DNA from: Anaerolineales bacterium
GTDB lineage: Bacteria; Chloroflexota; Anaerolineae; Anaerolineales; Villigracilaceae
Assembly (NCBI GenBank): GCA_013360875.1
Contig: JABWAU010000016.1
Span: forward strand, 1-44,319
Length of the DNA stretch: 44,319 bases
Direction: 5' to 3'
The notes under the pieces were generated by a model. The model was not told the DNA's origin and did not search any database. It worked only from the letters and a program-made list of their open reading frames with translations. Position numbers and translations under genes: made by a program. Of this stretch, positions 37,827 to 44,319 are shown piece after piece; position 1 is the first letter of the stretch; each line of letters begins with the position of its first letter.

Positions 37827-38897
37827 ATGAACAAACACACGCTCTTCACGAACGTCCGGGATTACTACGCAGACCTGGTCGTCAAACTCGGCGAGGCCCA
37901 CGACGAGATCTCGATGGTCTACCTTTCGTTCGACAGCGGCGAATGGGCAACCAGGATCGGCGACGCGCTTTGTTCAAGGGCGCTGTCGGGCGTAAAAGTG
38001 CGACTGATGGTGGACGAATTCGGTCAGTTGCTCGATGAACCCCGTCACGCCATCCGGAATATCGGCTTGTTCCGCCGCCTGCGTTCGCATGGCACGCAGG
38101 TGAACGTGTTCCGCCCCGCTTCCCCTTTGCACGTCAACAACCGTATGCACTGCAAGTTCGCCGCCATTGACGGCCGCACGGTATTTCTCGGCGGGTCGAA
38201 CGTCGGCGATTACTATACAACGTGGACGGACACGAACATGCGCGTGGATGGGGACTTCGGCGGGACGTTCCACAACGTTTACGACTTCCTGCTCGCCCAC
38301 TCCCAGGGCGAGGACGCAGCCGCCCGTTCATTCGAAACGAGGGAACTGCCCGCTGGAACCGATAAACTTTTCCTTACCCTCCCCAGCCAGCGACAGGACA
38401 TCCGCGATGCATTGATGCAATTGATCCTGAAAGCCGAAAAAGCCGTCTACATCCGCACCTGGTACTTCCTGCCCGACGAGGAAATGTTGAAAGCCCTCTG
38501 CGAACAGGCGCGCCAGGGCGTGCAGGTCAATATTCTGTTCTCACACGAGACGCGCGTCCGCCCCGTGGATTTCGCGAACTACATCCACGCGCACAAACTG
38601 GCCTGCGCGGGCGGAAACGTGTATCGGTACAAAGGGAAGTACATGCACAGCAAAGCCGCCTGGAACGATCACGGCGACGTGATCCTCGGTTCCGCAAATC
38701 TTGACCCTCACTCGATGCGCCTCAATTTCGAATCCTGCCTGCAAACCAACGACCCGGTGCTGGCATGGGAACTGCGCCGCGCGTTCTATTCCGACCTGGC
38801 GCACAGCCCACGGCAAACGCCCGAAGCGTTTTTCCGTCGTTCCGCGACCGACAGGGCGATCACCTACGCCTGTAATCTCGCGTCGCCCTGGTTATGA
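37827..38897 (+). CDS. Phospholipase D-like (cardiolipin synthase-type) protein
   Basis: This 356-residue protein has two PLD repeats, each with an HxK motif: 'NRMHCKFAAIDGRTVFLGGSNVGDYYT' (first) and 'KYMHSKAAWNDHGDVILGSANLDPHSM' (second). This double HKD form is that of cardiolipin synthases and phosphatidyl-transferases. No membrane segment precedes it, unlike typical ClsA. AAAGGAG lies 6 bases before ATG 37827; the frame is open from 37737 through the phased repeats. A TVP38-like membrane protein follows 13 bases downstream, so the two probably work together on lipids. Confidence 0.88.
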   Translation: MNKHTLFTNVRDYYADLVVKLGEAHDEISMVYLSFDSGEWATRIGDALCSRALSGVKVRLMVDEFGQLLDEPRHAIRNIGLFRRLRSHGTQVNVFRPASPLHVNNRMHCKFAAIDGRTVFLGGSNVGDYYTTWTDTNMRVDGDFGGTFHNVYDFLLAHSQGEDAAARSFETRELPAGTDKLFLTLPSQRQDIRDALMQLILKAEKAVYIRTWYFLPDEEMLKALCEQARQGVQVNILFSHETRVRPVDFANYIHAHKLACAGGNVYRYKGKYMHSKAAWNDHGDVILGSANLDPHSMRLNFESCLQTNDPVLAWELRRAFYSDLAHSPRQTPEAFFRRSATDRAITYACNLASPWL

Positions 38898-38910
38898 ATC
38901 GGAGGCGCAA

Positions 38911-39567
38911 ATGAAAACCCGGAACATCCTCTTCACGGCAACTTTCCTCACGATCCTCTTTCTCTATCGTCAGCCCATCTCCGATCTTTTACGCATCATC
39001 GGGGACCAAGAAGCCGTTTCGGCGTACCTGCAAGGATTTGGCGCGTGGGGTCCACTGGTGCTTTTCATTTTGATGGTGGCACAGGTGTTCGTGGCGGTCA
39101 TCCCGGGCCACGCCCTGATGGTGACAGCAGGATATGCCTACGGCGTGACCGGTCTGTTGGTCATTATTGCCAGCACTGTCCTCGGTAGCCAGGTCGCGTT
39201 CTTCATCGCGCGGCGTTACGGAAGAAACCTCATCTACAAACTCGCCTCCCCCCGGGTCATCCAGCGCTGGGACGGCATGGCGCGGGATCAGGGCGTCTTG
39301 TTCTACTTCTTCGCCTTCGTCCTCCCCATCTTTCCCAGCGACCTGATGTGTTACGTCGCGGGGCTTGGCGTCATTTCAGCCCGACGCTTCCTCCTGGCGA
39401 ACGCACTGGGACGATCTGTTGTTGCGATCAGCATCACGTTGATCGGCATGTATGGATTGAATCCGCCCCTCTGGTTCTGGCTCGCCGCAATGGGCGGCAT
39501 GGCGGCGTTATTCGCCGGTTGGTTCACGTTCAAGAGACGAAAAGGCTCAAATATCTACGCTGAATGA
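38911..39567 (+). CDS. TVP38/TMEM64 family (VTT/DedA-like) membrane protein
   Basis: This 218-residue membrane protein has about six helices and the VTT (DedA-like) domain: 'FGAWGPLVLFILMVAQVFVAVIPGHALMVTAGYAYG', 'GSQVAFFIARRYGRNLIYKL' and 'FYFFAFVLPIFPSDLMCYVAGLGVISARRFLLANALGRS'. Members include lipid scramblases and undecaprenyl- or phospholipid-related transporters. GGAGG lies 5 bases before ATG 38911, 13 bases after the PLD stop codon. In some bacteria PLD and VTT domains occur in a single protein, which supports a common lipid function. Its end overlaps the VOC gene by 13 bases, tail to tail. Confidence 0.88.
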   Translation: MKTRNILFTATFLTILFLYRQPISDLLRIIGDQEAVSAYLQGFGAWGPLVLFILMVAQVFVAVIPGHALMVTAGYAYGVTGLLVIIASTVLGSQVAFFIARRYGRNLIYKLASPRVIQRWDGMARDQGVLFYFFAFVLPIFPSDLMCYVAGLGVISARRFLLANALGRSVVAISITLIGMYGLNPPLWFWLAAMGGMAALFAGWFTFKRRKGSNIYAE

Positions 39568-40238
39568 CGCTCGACTGAAATTTCATACGGCACGCCGCGC
39601 ACCTTCCAACCTCTGCCGTTCGTCTCACCTTTTACCGTGACCGGCAGTAACTTCGCCGGCACGCCCGTATCTGGATACCAGATGCGATTCTCCATGGGTA
39701 GGATGAACAGACCGTCGTTATCGCCAACCGGCGTAAAGTTCGCGTTCGGCTCCCCCTTGAACACGGAAAGCCTCAGCCGCGAGCAAAGTTCGTTCGCAAG
39801 TGTGATCACGTCCTGCGAGGGCAGACCGATCTCGCTCACGTTCAGGATCTGTCTGCTGTTGAACCTGCCTTTGACGGCGTTCTTCAGGTCGTGCCGCGCG
39901 ATGAATTCGAGAATGTTCCCTGCCGGGTCCCTGAAATAAACTGCGTCGGCGTTCCAGCCCTCGTGATGAAAATGATCGTTCCCGTGTTCGTCCTTCAGGA
40001 AGGGCGCGCGCGGCGCAAGCCATTCCCTGGCGGCGATGATCTGGTTTTCGGGAATGTTGAAGGCGAAATGATACGCCCCGTCGAAACCGTCCGTTTTGAA
40101 GAAAACCAGATCCGTCTTGCCTGCCTTCACCTCCAGCCTCGTGCTGGAAGCGTTGACGGGCAATTCGAGCGCGTTCGAGTAAAAATCCGCCAGCGCCCGC
40201 AACTCTGTCGAAAGAAGTTCAAGATATGTTATATTCAT
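39555..40238 (-). CDS. VOC (glyoxalase/dioxygenase) family protein
   Basis: This 227-residue protein contains vicinal oxygen chelate repeats: 'YLELLSTELRALADFYSNALELPV', 'YHFAFNIPENQIIAAREWL', 'DAVYFRDPAGNILEFIARHDL', and a divergent second half starting 'EIGLPSQDVITLANELCSRLRL'. Metal ligands are suggested by His in 'AYHFAFNI' and Glu in 'NILEFIAR'. It may be a dioxygenase or a small-molecule-binding protein of the CatE/glyoxalase type; substrate unknown. ATG 40238 is chosen over an in-frame TTG two codons upstream; no clear ribosome site precedes it. It is transcribed after the LOG gene, 59 bases apart. Confidence 0.82.
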   Translation of the reverse strand: MNITYLELLSTELRALADFYSNALELPVNASSTRLEVKAGKTDLVFFKTDGFDGAYHFAFNIPENQIIAAREWLAPRAPFLKDEHGNDHFHHEGWNADAVYFRDPAGNILEFIARHDLKNAVKGRFNSRQILNVSEIGLPSQDVITLANELCSRLRLSVFKGEPNANFTPVGDNDGLFILPMENRIWYPDTGVPAKLLPVTVKGETNGRGWKVRGVPYEISVERHSA

Positions 40239-40297
40239 TTGCAATCGCTTTTCTCATCTTCAACCTTTTTAATTCATCTTCACCTATCAGCCTTTCC

Positions 40298-40879
40298 CTA
40301 CTCCTCGCGCAACCACTTCTTCACCGCCTGACGCGGATGTTCGTACTCCAACATTCTGTCAATCAATGTGTTCGGGTCGGCGTCGCAGAACAAGGCCTCG
40401 CGGTGTTCCTTGAAGATGAAGCCCTCCGCCACGGCATGATCGAGCGCAGCAAGCAACGGGACGTAATAATCTTTCACATTCAGCAAGCCGACAGGCTTTT
40501 CGTGCGCGCCGGTTTGCGCCCAAGTGACGGTCTCGAACAGTTCGTCGAGGGTGCCAAAGCCGCCGGGCAGGGCGATGTATCCGTCCGCCAGTTCGTGCAT
40601 CCTTGCCTTGCGGGCGTGCATGTTTGGGGTAACGTCCATGCGGGTGAGACCGTCATGTGCAAGGGATGGGGTGTTCATGGAGGAGATGATGACGCCGATC
40701 GCTTCGCCGCCCGCCTCGACAGCCCCGTTCGCCACCGCGCCCATGAGGCCCGTCTTCCCACCGCCGTAGACGAGGCGAATACCTCTTTCAGCGAGGACTC
40801 TGCCCATCGTCCGCGCGGCAGTGATGTAGTCCGCGTGAACCGAATCCGACGATCCGCAAAAAACACAAATTGATTTCAT
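40298..40879 (-). CDS. LOG family protein (cytokinin-riboside phosphoribohydrolase-like)
   Basis: This 193-residue protein has the LOG/TIGR00730 Rossmann fold: 'ICVFCGSSDSVHADYITAARTMG', 'LVYGGGKTGLMGAVANGAVEAGG', 'RKARMHELADGYIALPGGFGTLDELFE' (motif PGGFGTxxE) and 'KPVGLLNVKDYYVPLL'. Members hydrolyse nucleoside 5'-monophosphates (or related nucleotides) to base and ribose phosphate. ATG 40879 is chosen because GGAAGG lies just upstream and homology starts at 'MKSICVFCGSSD'; the frame is open to 40984. TGGTACAAT at 40915-40907 is a candidate extended -10. It is divergent from clpC. Confidence 0.92.
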   Translation of the reverse strand: MKSICVFCGSSDSVHADYITAARTMGRVLAERGIRLVYGGGKTGLMGAVANGAVEAGGEAIGVIISSMNTPSLAHDGLTRMDVTPNMHARKARMHELADGYIALPGGFGTLDELFETVTWAQTGAHEKPVGLLNVKDYYVPLLAALDHAVAEGFIFKEHREALFCDADPNTLIDRMLEYEHPRQAVKKWLREE

Positions 40880-40967
40880 GATCTGCCTTCCGTGGCTTTT
40901 CGGACTATTGTACCAATCCTGTAAACAAACTCTAATCATTTTCCTATACGGACTCCCCTCTCTTTTT

Positions 40968-40976
40968 TGGTAGAAT
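40968..40976 (+). promoter_or_regulatory. Extended -10 promoter of clpC
   Basis: TGGTAGAAT (TGnTAGAAT), 25 bases before ATG 41002. Its leader contains CAGGAG. Confidence 0.6.
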
Positions 40977-41001
40977 ACTTGCACTTATCAGGAGAATATC
41001 A

Positions 41002-43500
41002 ATGGCAGGCATGGAACGTTTCACACAACGCGCAAGGCGTGTTCTCAGCATCGCGCACCAGGAGGCTGAACGCGCCCGCAATGACAATATCGGAACCGAG
41101 CACCTTCTGCTTGGATTGATGGAAGAGGAAGGCGGGGTTGCGGGACGCGTCCTGCGCGAACTTGGCATGACGCTGGACCGCGTGCGCGAAGTGATACGAC
41201 GCGTCACGGGCCCATCGAGCAGTTTCGACCCCAACCGCGTCGAACTTTCAGTCGAAACGCAACAGGTGCTGGAACATGCAGTGGAGGAAGCGCGGCGCCT
41301 CGGGCATCATTACATCGGCACTGAACACATCCTTCTGGGGCTCGTGCGCGTGGAAGGCACGGCGACGGAGGTGCTTCGCAGGCTCGGCGTGACAGCCGAA
41401 CAGATCCGCAGGCAGACCCGCCGCGTGTTGAACGAATCCGCTTCCCCCTCCGCGGCGACGCCTGCCGGCGTGGGACCCGCGCGGGGCGCGGCGCCGGGAC
41501 AGAAAACCCCGCTGGTTGACCAACTCGCCTCCGACCTGACCGCCAAAGCCGAGGAAAAGAAACTCGACCCGGTCATCGGGCGGCAGATGGAGATCGAGCG
41601 CGTCATCCAGATCCTGGCGCGCCGCACGAAGAACAACCCGGCTTTGATCGGCGAACCGGGCGTGGGCAAAACCGCCATCGTGGAGGGACTCGCGCAGCGC
41701 ATCGTGGAGGGCGACGTTCCCGCGCCTTTGATGAACAAACGGCTGCTGCAACTCGACGTGGGTTCATTGGTCGCAGGCACGATGTATCGCGGTCAGTTCG
41801 AGGAAAGACTTAAGCGGGTCATTGACGAATTGAAACAATCCGGGGCGATCCTATTCATTGACGAGGTTCACATGCTGGTCGGCGCGGGCGCCGCCGGTTC
41901 CTCGGTGGACGCGGCGAACATCCTCAAGCCCGCTTTATCGCGCGGCGAATTGCAGGTCATCGGCGCGACCACGATGGACGAATATCGCAAATACATCGAG
42001 TCGGACGCCGCGCTCGAAAGGCGTTTCCAGCCCATCCAGGTGGAGGAACCCACCGAGGAGGAGACCATTGAAATCCTCAAGGGAATCCGCCCGGCGTACG
42101 AGGAGCATCATCATCTCGTGATCTCGGACGAGGCGCTCGAAGCCGCCGCGCATTTGTCTTCGAGGTACGTGACCGAACGCTTCCTCCCCGACAAGGCGAT
42201 TGACCTGATTGACGAATCCTCCTCCCGCGTGCGCATGTACAAGAGTCCCGCCGCAAAACAGGCAAAGGATCTGTTCGGGCAGTTGCGGCAGGCGCGCCAG
42301 AACCGTACGCTCGCGCAGGAGGAAGGCAACAGCGAGGACGTGCGCGAATGGGAGGAACGCGAGGTCGAATTGAGCGAACAGATCGAACGCATCCGCACCG
42401 GCTGGGACCGCGCCAGCAGTCCCGTCGTCTCGGCGGAGGACATCGCCGAGGTCGTCTCCATGTGGACCGGCGTTCCGCTCATGCAACTCGCCGAGGAAGA
42501 GTCCCAGCGCTTGCTGAAGATGGAGGAAGAACTCCGCAAGGGAATCATCGGGCAGGAGGATGCCATCGTGGCGATCAGCCGCGCAGTGCGCCGCGCACGC
42601 GCCGGGTTGAAGGATCCGAAGCGTCCCATCGGTTCGTTCATGTTCCTCGGTCCGACCGGCGTCGGCAAGACCGAGCTCACGAAGACGCTTGCCAAATTCA
42701 TGTTCGGCAGTGAGGAAGCCGCGATCCAGTTGGACATGTCCGAGTTCATGGAACGTCACACTGCTTCGAGATTGGTCGGCGCGCCTCCCGGTTACATCGG
42801 TTACGAGGAAGCCGGTCAACTCACCGAGGCGCTGCGCCGCAGACCCTATTCGATCGTTGTATTCGACGAGGTGGAGAAGGCGCATCCCGAAGTCCATAAC
42901 ATGCTATTGCAGATCATGGAGGAGGGACACCTCTCCGACGCGAAGGGACGCAAGGTGGATTTCCGCAATGCGATCATCGTGATGACCTCCAACATCGGCG
43001 CGGACGTGATCAAGAAGCAGACCGCGCTCGGGTTTGCCCTCAAACGCGACGAGGTCACGGAGGAGCGCATCTCCTACGAGGAGATGCGCAAGAAGTTGAA
43101 CGATTCGCTCAAACGCGCCTTCCGTCCCGAGTTCATCAATCGCCTGGATGCGACCGTGATCTTCCGCGCCCTCAGCAAGGACGACATCAAGAAGATCGTC
43201 TCCCTCGAACTGGCAAAGGTCGCCGACCGCCTCAAGGAACACGACCTGAACCTGACTTCCACGCCCGAAGCCCTCGCAACGCTGGCAGATTTGGGCTACG
43301 ACACGGAGTTCGGAGCGCGTCCGTTGCGCCGCGTGATCCAGCAGAAGGTGGAGGATCCGCTTTCGGATAAATTGCTGAGCGGCGATTTCCGTCACGGCGA
43401 TTCGATCCTGGTCACGCTCGACCCGGACGGGGAGATCATCCTCGAACGCGCAAGCCAGCCGGAAACCGCACCCGAAAAGGAAGAAGCGCCGGTGGTGTAA
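41002..43500 (+). CDS. clpC: ATP-dependent Clp protease ATP-binding subunit ClpC
   Basis: This 832-residue AAA+ unfoldase feeds substrates to ClpP. The order is: two Clp N repeats ('[35 protein letters not shown]' and '[30 protein letters not shown]'), AAA-1 with Walker A '[13 protein letters not shown]' and Walker B '[13 protein letters not shown]', a middle UVR-like helical segment ('[27 protein letters not shown]'), AAA-2 with '[21 protein letters not shown]' and '[14 protein letters not shown]', and the C-terminal D2-small domain. CAGGAG precedes the ATG. No mcsA/mcsB or ctsR is next to it, unlike Bacillus. The Glu/Pro-rich tail follows the last domain. Confidence 0.97.
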   Translation: MAGMERFTQRARRVLSIAHQEAERARNDNIGTEHLLLGLMEEEGGVAGRVLRELGMTLDRVREVIRRVTGPSSSFDPNRVELSVETQQVLEHAVEEARRLGHHYIGTEHILLGLVRVEGTATEVLRRLGVTAEQIRRQTRRVLNESASPSAATPAGVGPARGAAPGQKTPLVDQLASDLTAKAEEKKLDPVIGRQMEIERVIQILARRTKNNPALIGEPGVGKTAIVEGLAQRIVEGDVPAPLMNKRLLQLDVGSLVAGTMYRGQFEERLKRVIDELKQSGAILFIDEVHMLVGAGAAGSSVDAANILKPALSRGELQVIGATTMDEYRKYIESDAALERRFQPIQVEEPTEEETIEILKGIRPAYEEHHHLVISDEALEAAAHLSSRYVTERFLPDKAIDLIDESSSRVRMYKSPAAKQAKDLFGQLRQARQNRTLAQEEGNSEDVREWEEREVELSEQIERIRTGWDRASSPVVSAEDIAEVVSMWTGVPLMQLAEEESQRLLKMEEELRKGIIGQEDAIVAISRAVRRARAGLKDPKRPIGSFMFLGPTGVGKTELTKTLAKFMFGSEEAAIQLDMSEFMERHTASRLVGAPPGYIGYEEAGQLTEALRRRPYSIVVFDEVEKAHPEVHNMLLQIMEEGHLSDAKGRKVDFRNAIIVMTSNIGADVIKKQTALGFALKRDEVTEERISYEEMRKKLNDSLKRAFRPEFINRLDATVIFRALSKDDIKKIVSLELAKVADRLKEHDLNLTSTPEALATLADLGYDTEFGARPLRRVIQQKVEDPLSDKLLSGDFRHGDSILVTLDPDGEIILERASQPETAPEKEEAPVV

Positions 43501-43516
43501 AAGAGAGTAGAGATTG

Positions 43517-43551
43517 AAGAGCAGAGACGGCTTGTCGTCTCTGCTCTTTTT
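43517..43551 (+). terminator. Rho-independent terminator of clpC
   Basis: A 13-base-pair perfect stem (43517-43529 with 43536-43548; AAGAGCAGAGACG arm) and a 6-base loop are followed by TTTTTG. Confidence 0.95.
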
Positions 43552-43568
43552 GTTTTGAAGTTTGCCTA

Positions 43569-43596
43569 TTGCATTCGGACGAATAGTGTCTATAAT
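43569..43596 (+). promoter_or_regulatory. Promoter for a possible small RNA
   Basis: TTGCAT (43569-43574) and TATAAT (43591-43596) are separated by 16 bases. No sensible reading frame starts behind it before the T-rich hairpin at 43721-43751. Confidence 0.6.
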
Positions 43597-43602
43597 AAAT
43601 GT

Positions 43603-43751
43603 AACCGGGGGTATATTCCAGGGTTCACTGCGCTGAACTTCGAAACGGTTTGGGTTATTTCGATCAAACCAAGCCACGATAGAAAATTGATCAGTTTCCT
43701 GCCCACCCTTTCATCGCGCTCCGCCAACCCTCCTCAAGATTGGCGGTTTTT
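43603..43751 (+). ncRNA. Candidate small non-coding RNA (about 150 bases)
   Basis: Between the promoter at 43569-43596 and a terminator-like hairpin (CCGCCAA/TTGGCGG, 43721-43727 and 43740-43746, then TTTTT) lies a stretch with two clear stems: GTTCA/TGAAC (43623-43627 and 43634-43638) and GGTTTG/CAAACC (43647-43652 and 43665-43670). It does not resemble 6S, SRP or RNase P RNA. The 3' hairpin partly overlaps the TGGCGGT-TGGCAGT pair, so its role as terminator is uncertain. Confidence 0.4.
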
Positions 43752-43791
43752 GGCAGTCTATTATCAGTAGTTCACGAAAAGGCTTGAACAT

Positions 43792-43824
43792 GGTTTACTT
43801 GGCTCTTACCAAGGAGACCAAACC
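43792..43824 (+). promoter_or_regulatory. Hairpin hiding the transposase ribosome site
   Basis: Nested arms GGTTT/AAACC (43792-43796, 43820-43824) and CTTGG/CCAAG (43798-43802, 43809-43813) overlap the AAGGAG ribosome site at 43811-43816. Such hairpins limit transposase synthesis from read-through transcripts in known insertion sequences; here that is inference. Confidence 0.5.
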
Positions 43825-43827
43825 ACC

Positions 43828-44319
43828 ATGTCCAAGATTGCCATTAAAAATAATCGAATCTTGCGATCTCAACAAGTGCTGAATGCGTTCATTGCAATCG
43901 TGCGTCCCTATTTGCCGCTGGAGTTGCAAAACACGCGCATTACAGCAGAAGACATCCTTGCCGTATTGGGTTATGCCAGCGTTCATCGCATCAGCATGGA
44001 TGCGGCGTCGCATGAGTTGAAAGAAGCGCCATCCGCAAACCGTTTACGCGAAGTATTGGCGCAAGCCTTGCCTGATCGCGCAACATTGCAACGCGCGCTC
44101 AATACAATTCTACGCGCTCAAACGCCGCGTTTCGTCAAGAAAGGGAAACGCTCCTACTACATCGCCATCCATTTGACCTTGATCCCGTATCATGGTGAAT
44201 GTTATGAAGATGAAAAAGAGATTGTGCGCTCTCAGCCGAAATCGGGCACAACGCATTTTCATGGGTATGCCAGCGTTTCGATGGTGCATGACAACCAACG
44301 CTTTGTGGTCGCGTTGCGT
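43828..44319 (+). CDS. ISH3/IS4-like transposase (3' end outside window)
   Basis: This frame starts at ATG 43828 (AAGGAG 11 bases upstream) and runs off the right edge, with 164 residues visible. 'RILRSQQVLNAFIAIVRPYLPLELQNTRITAEDILAVLGYASVHRISMDAASHELKEAPSANRLREVLAQ' and 'IAIHLTLIPYHGECYEDEKEIVRSQPKSGTTHFHGYASVSMV' match ISH3-type DDE transposases as I recall them. At the position where relatives usually have the first catalytic Asp ('IDLTLIPY'), this protein has His (codon CAT, one base from GAT), so it may be inactive or a different residue may serve. The left terminal inverted repeat was not identified. Confidence 0.7.
   Translation, partial: MSKIAIKNNRILRSQQVLNAFIAIVRPYLPLELQNTRITAEDILAVLGYASVHRISMDAASHELKEAPSANRLREVLAQALPDRATLQRALNTILRAQTPRFVKKGKRSYYIAIHLTLIPYHGECYEDEKEIVRSQPKSGTTHFHGYASVSMVHDNQRFVVALR

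Noticed and set aside
43555-43770. 71-codon frame downstream of clpC
   Set aside because: It begins inside the clpC terminator tail, has no ribosome site and no protein-like composition; a small RNA is more likely.

Overview
This 44.3 kb window reads like a chromosomal segment of a Chloroflexota bacterium, most likely class Anaerolineae. That is inferred from gene content and style: lipoproteins with Thr/Pro-rich stalks, a stand-alone C39 peptidase with TPR repeats, paired cyclic-di-AMP-receptor-like proteins, a DUF1998 helicase, a CpaE-like response regulator, and many dispersed palindromic repeats. No database search was possible. The GC content is moderately high, so nearly every gene has long antisense shadow ORFs, which are left out.

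Layout. 1-4240 (minus): UPF0316 membrane protein, CPA2-type cation/proton antiporter, a P-II-like protein, two PstA/DarA-like cyclic-di-AMP receptors, then a TolB-like lipoprotein cut by the window edge. 4333-8833 (minus): asparagine synthase, an opine-dehydrogenase-like enzyme and an unusual cobalamin-binding mutase-like protein. 8941-11612 (minus): the classic yebC-ruvC-ruvA set, with a truncated cupin gene and a ParE/RelE-type toxin-antitoxin pair wedged between ruvC and ruvA. 11753-18414 (minus): DegV, an acyltransferase-like protein, an MFS transporter, SbcD, a nucleotidyltransferase-like pair and a C39 peptidase. 18554-21694 (minus): a tightly overlapping operon of response regulator/CpaE ATPase, sirtuin and GAF histidine kinase. 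21838-22221: tmRNA (ssrA).

22308-26366 (plus): PadR regulator with its membrane protein, a lipoprotein and dnaK. 26422-28852 (minus): a GGDEF protein and mutL. 28873-39567 (plus): HAD nucleotidase, small membrane protein, S41 protease, zinc metallopeptidase, flippase-like protein, helicase with an inserted HNH domain, a membrane-bound transcription regulator, then a phospholipase D-like plus TVP38 pair. 39555-40879 (minus): a VOC protein and a LOG-family protein. 41002-43500 (plus): clpC. The end holds a possible small RNA and a truncated transposase.

Cross-cutting signals. Several first genes carry a -10 hexamer ending 6 to 8 bases before the ATG with no Shine-Dalgarno sequence, suggesting leaderless mRNAs, while operon-internal genes have strong GGAGG sites. 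Extended -10 motifs (TGnTATAAT type) recur. Short dispersed repeats sit between genes and in frame inside the helicase and mutL. The most unusual systems are the PII-fold/antiporter operon, the regulator-sirtuin-kinase operon, the membrane regulator next to helically phased TGGCAGT repeats, and the cobalamin protein/opine-dehydrogenase pair. There is no CRISPR array, rRNA or tRNA gene. No gene-free stretch exceeds about 330 bases; the longest are 43501-43827 (terminator, possible small RNA, transposase leader) and 35714-35941 (palindromic repeats and a promoter).
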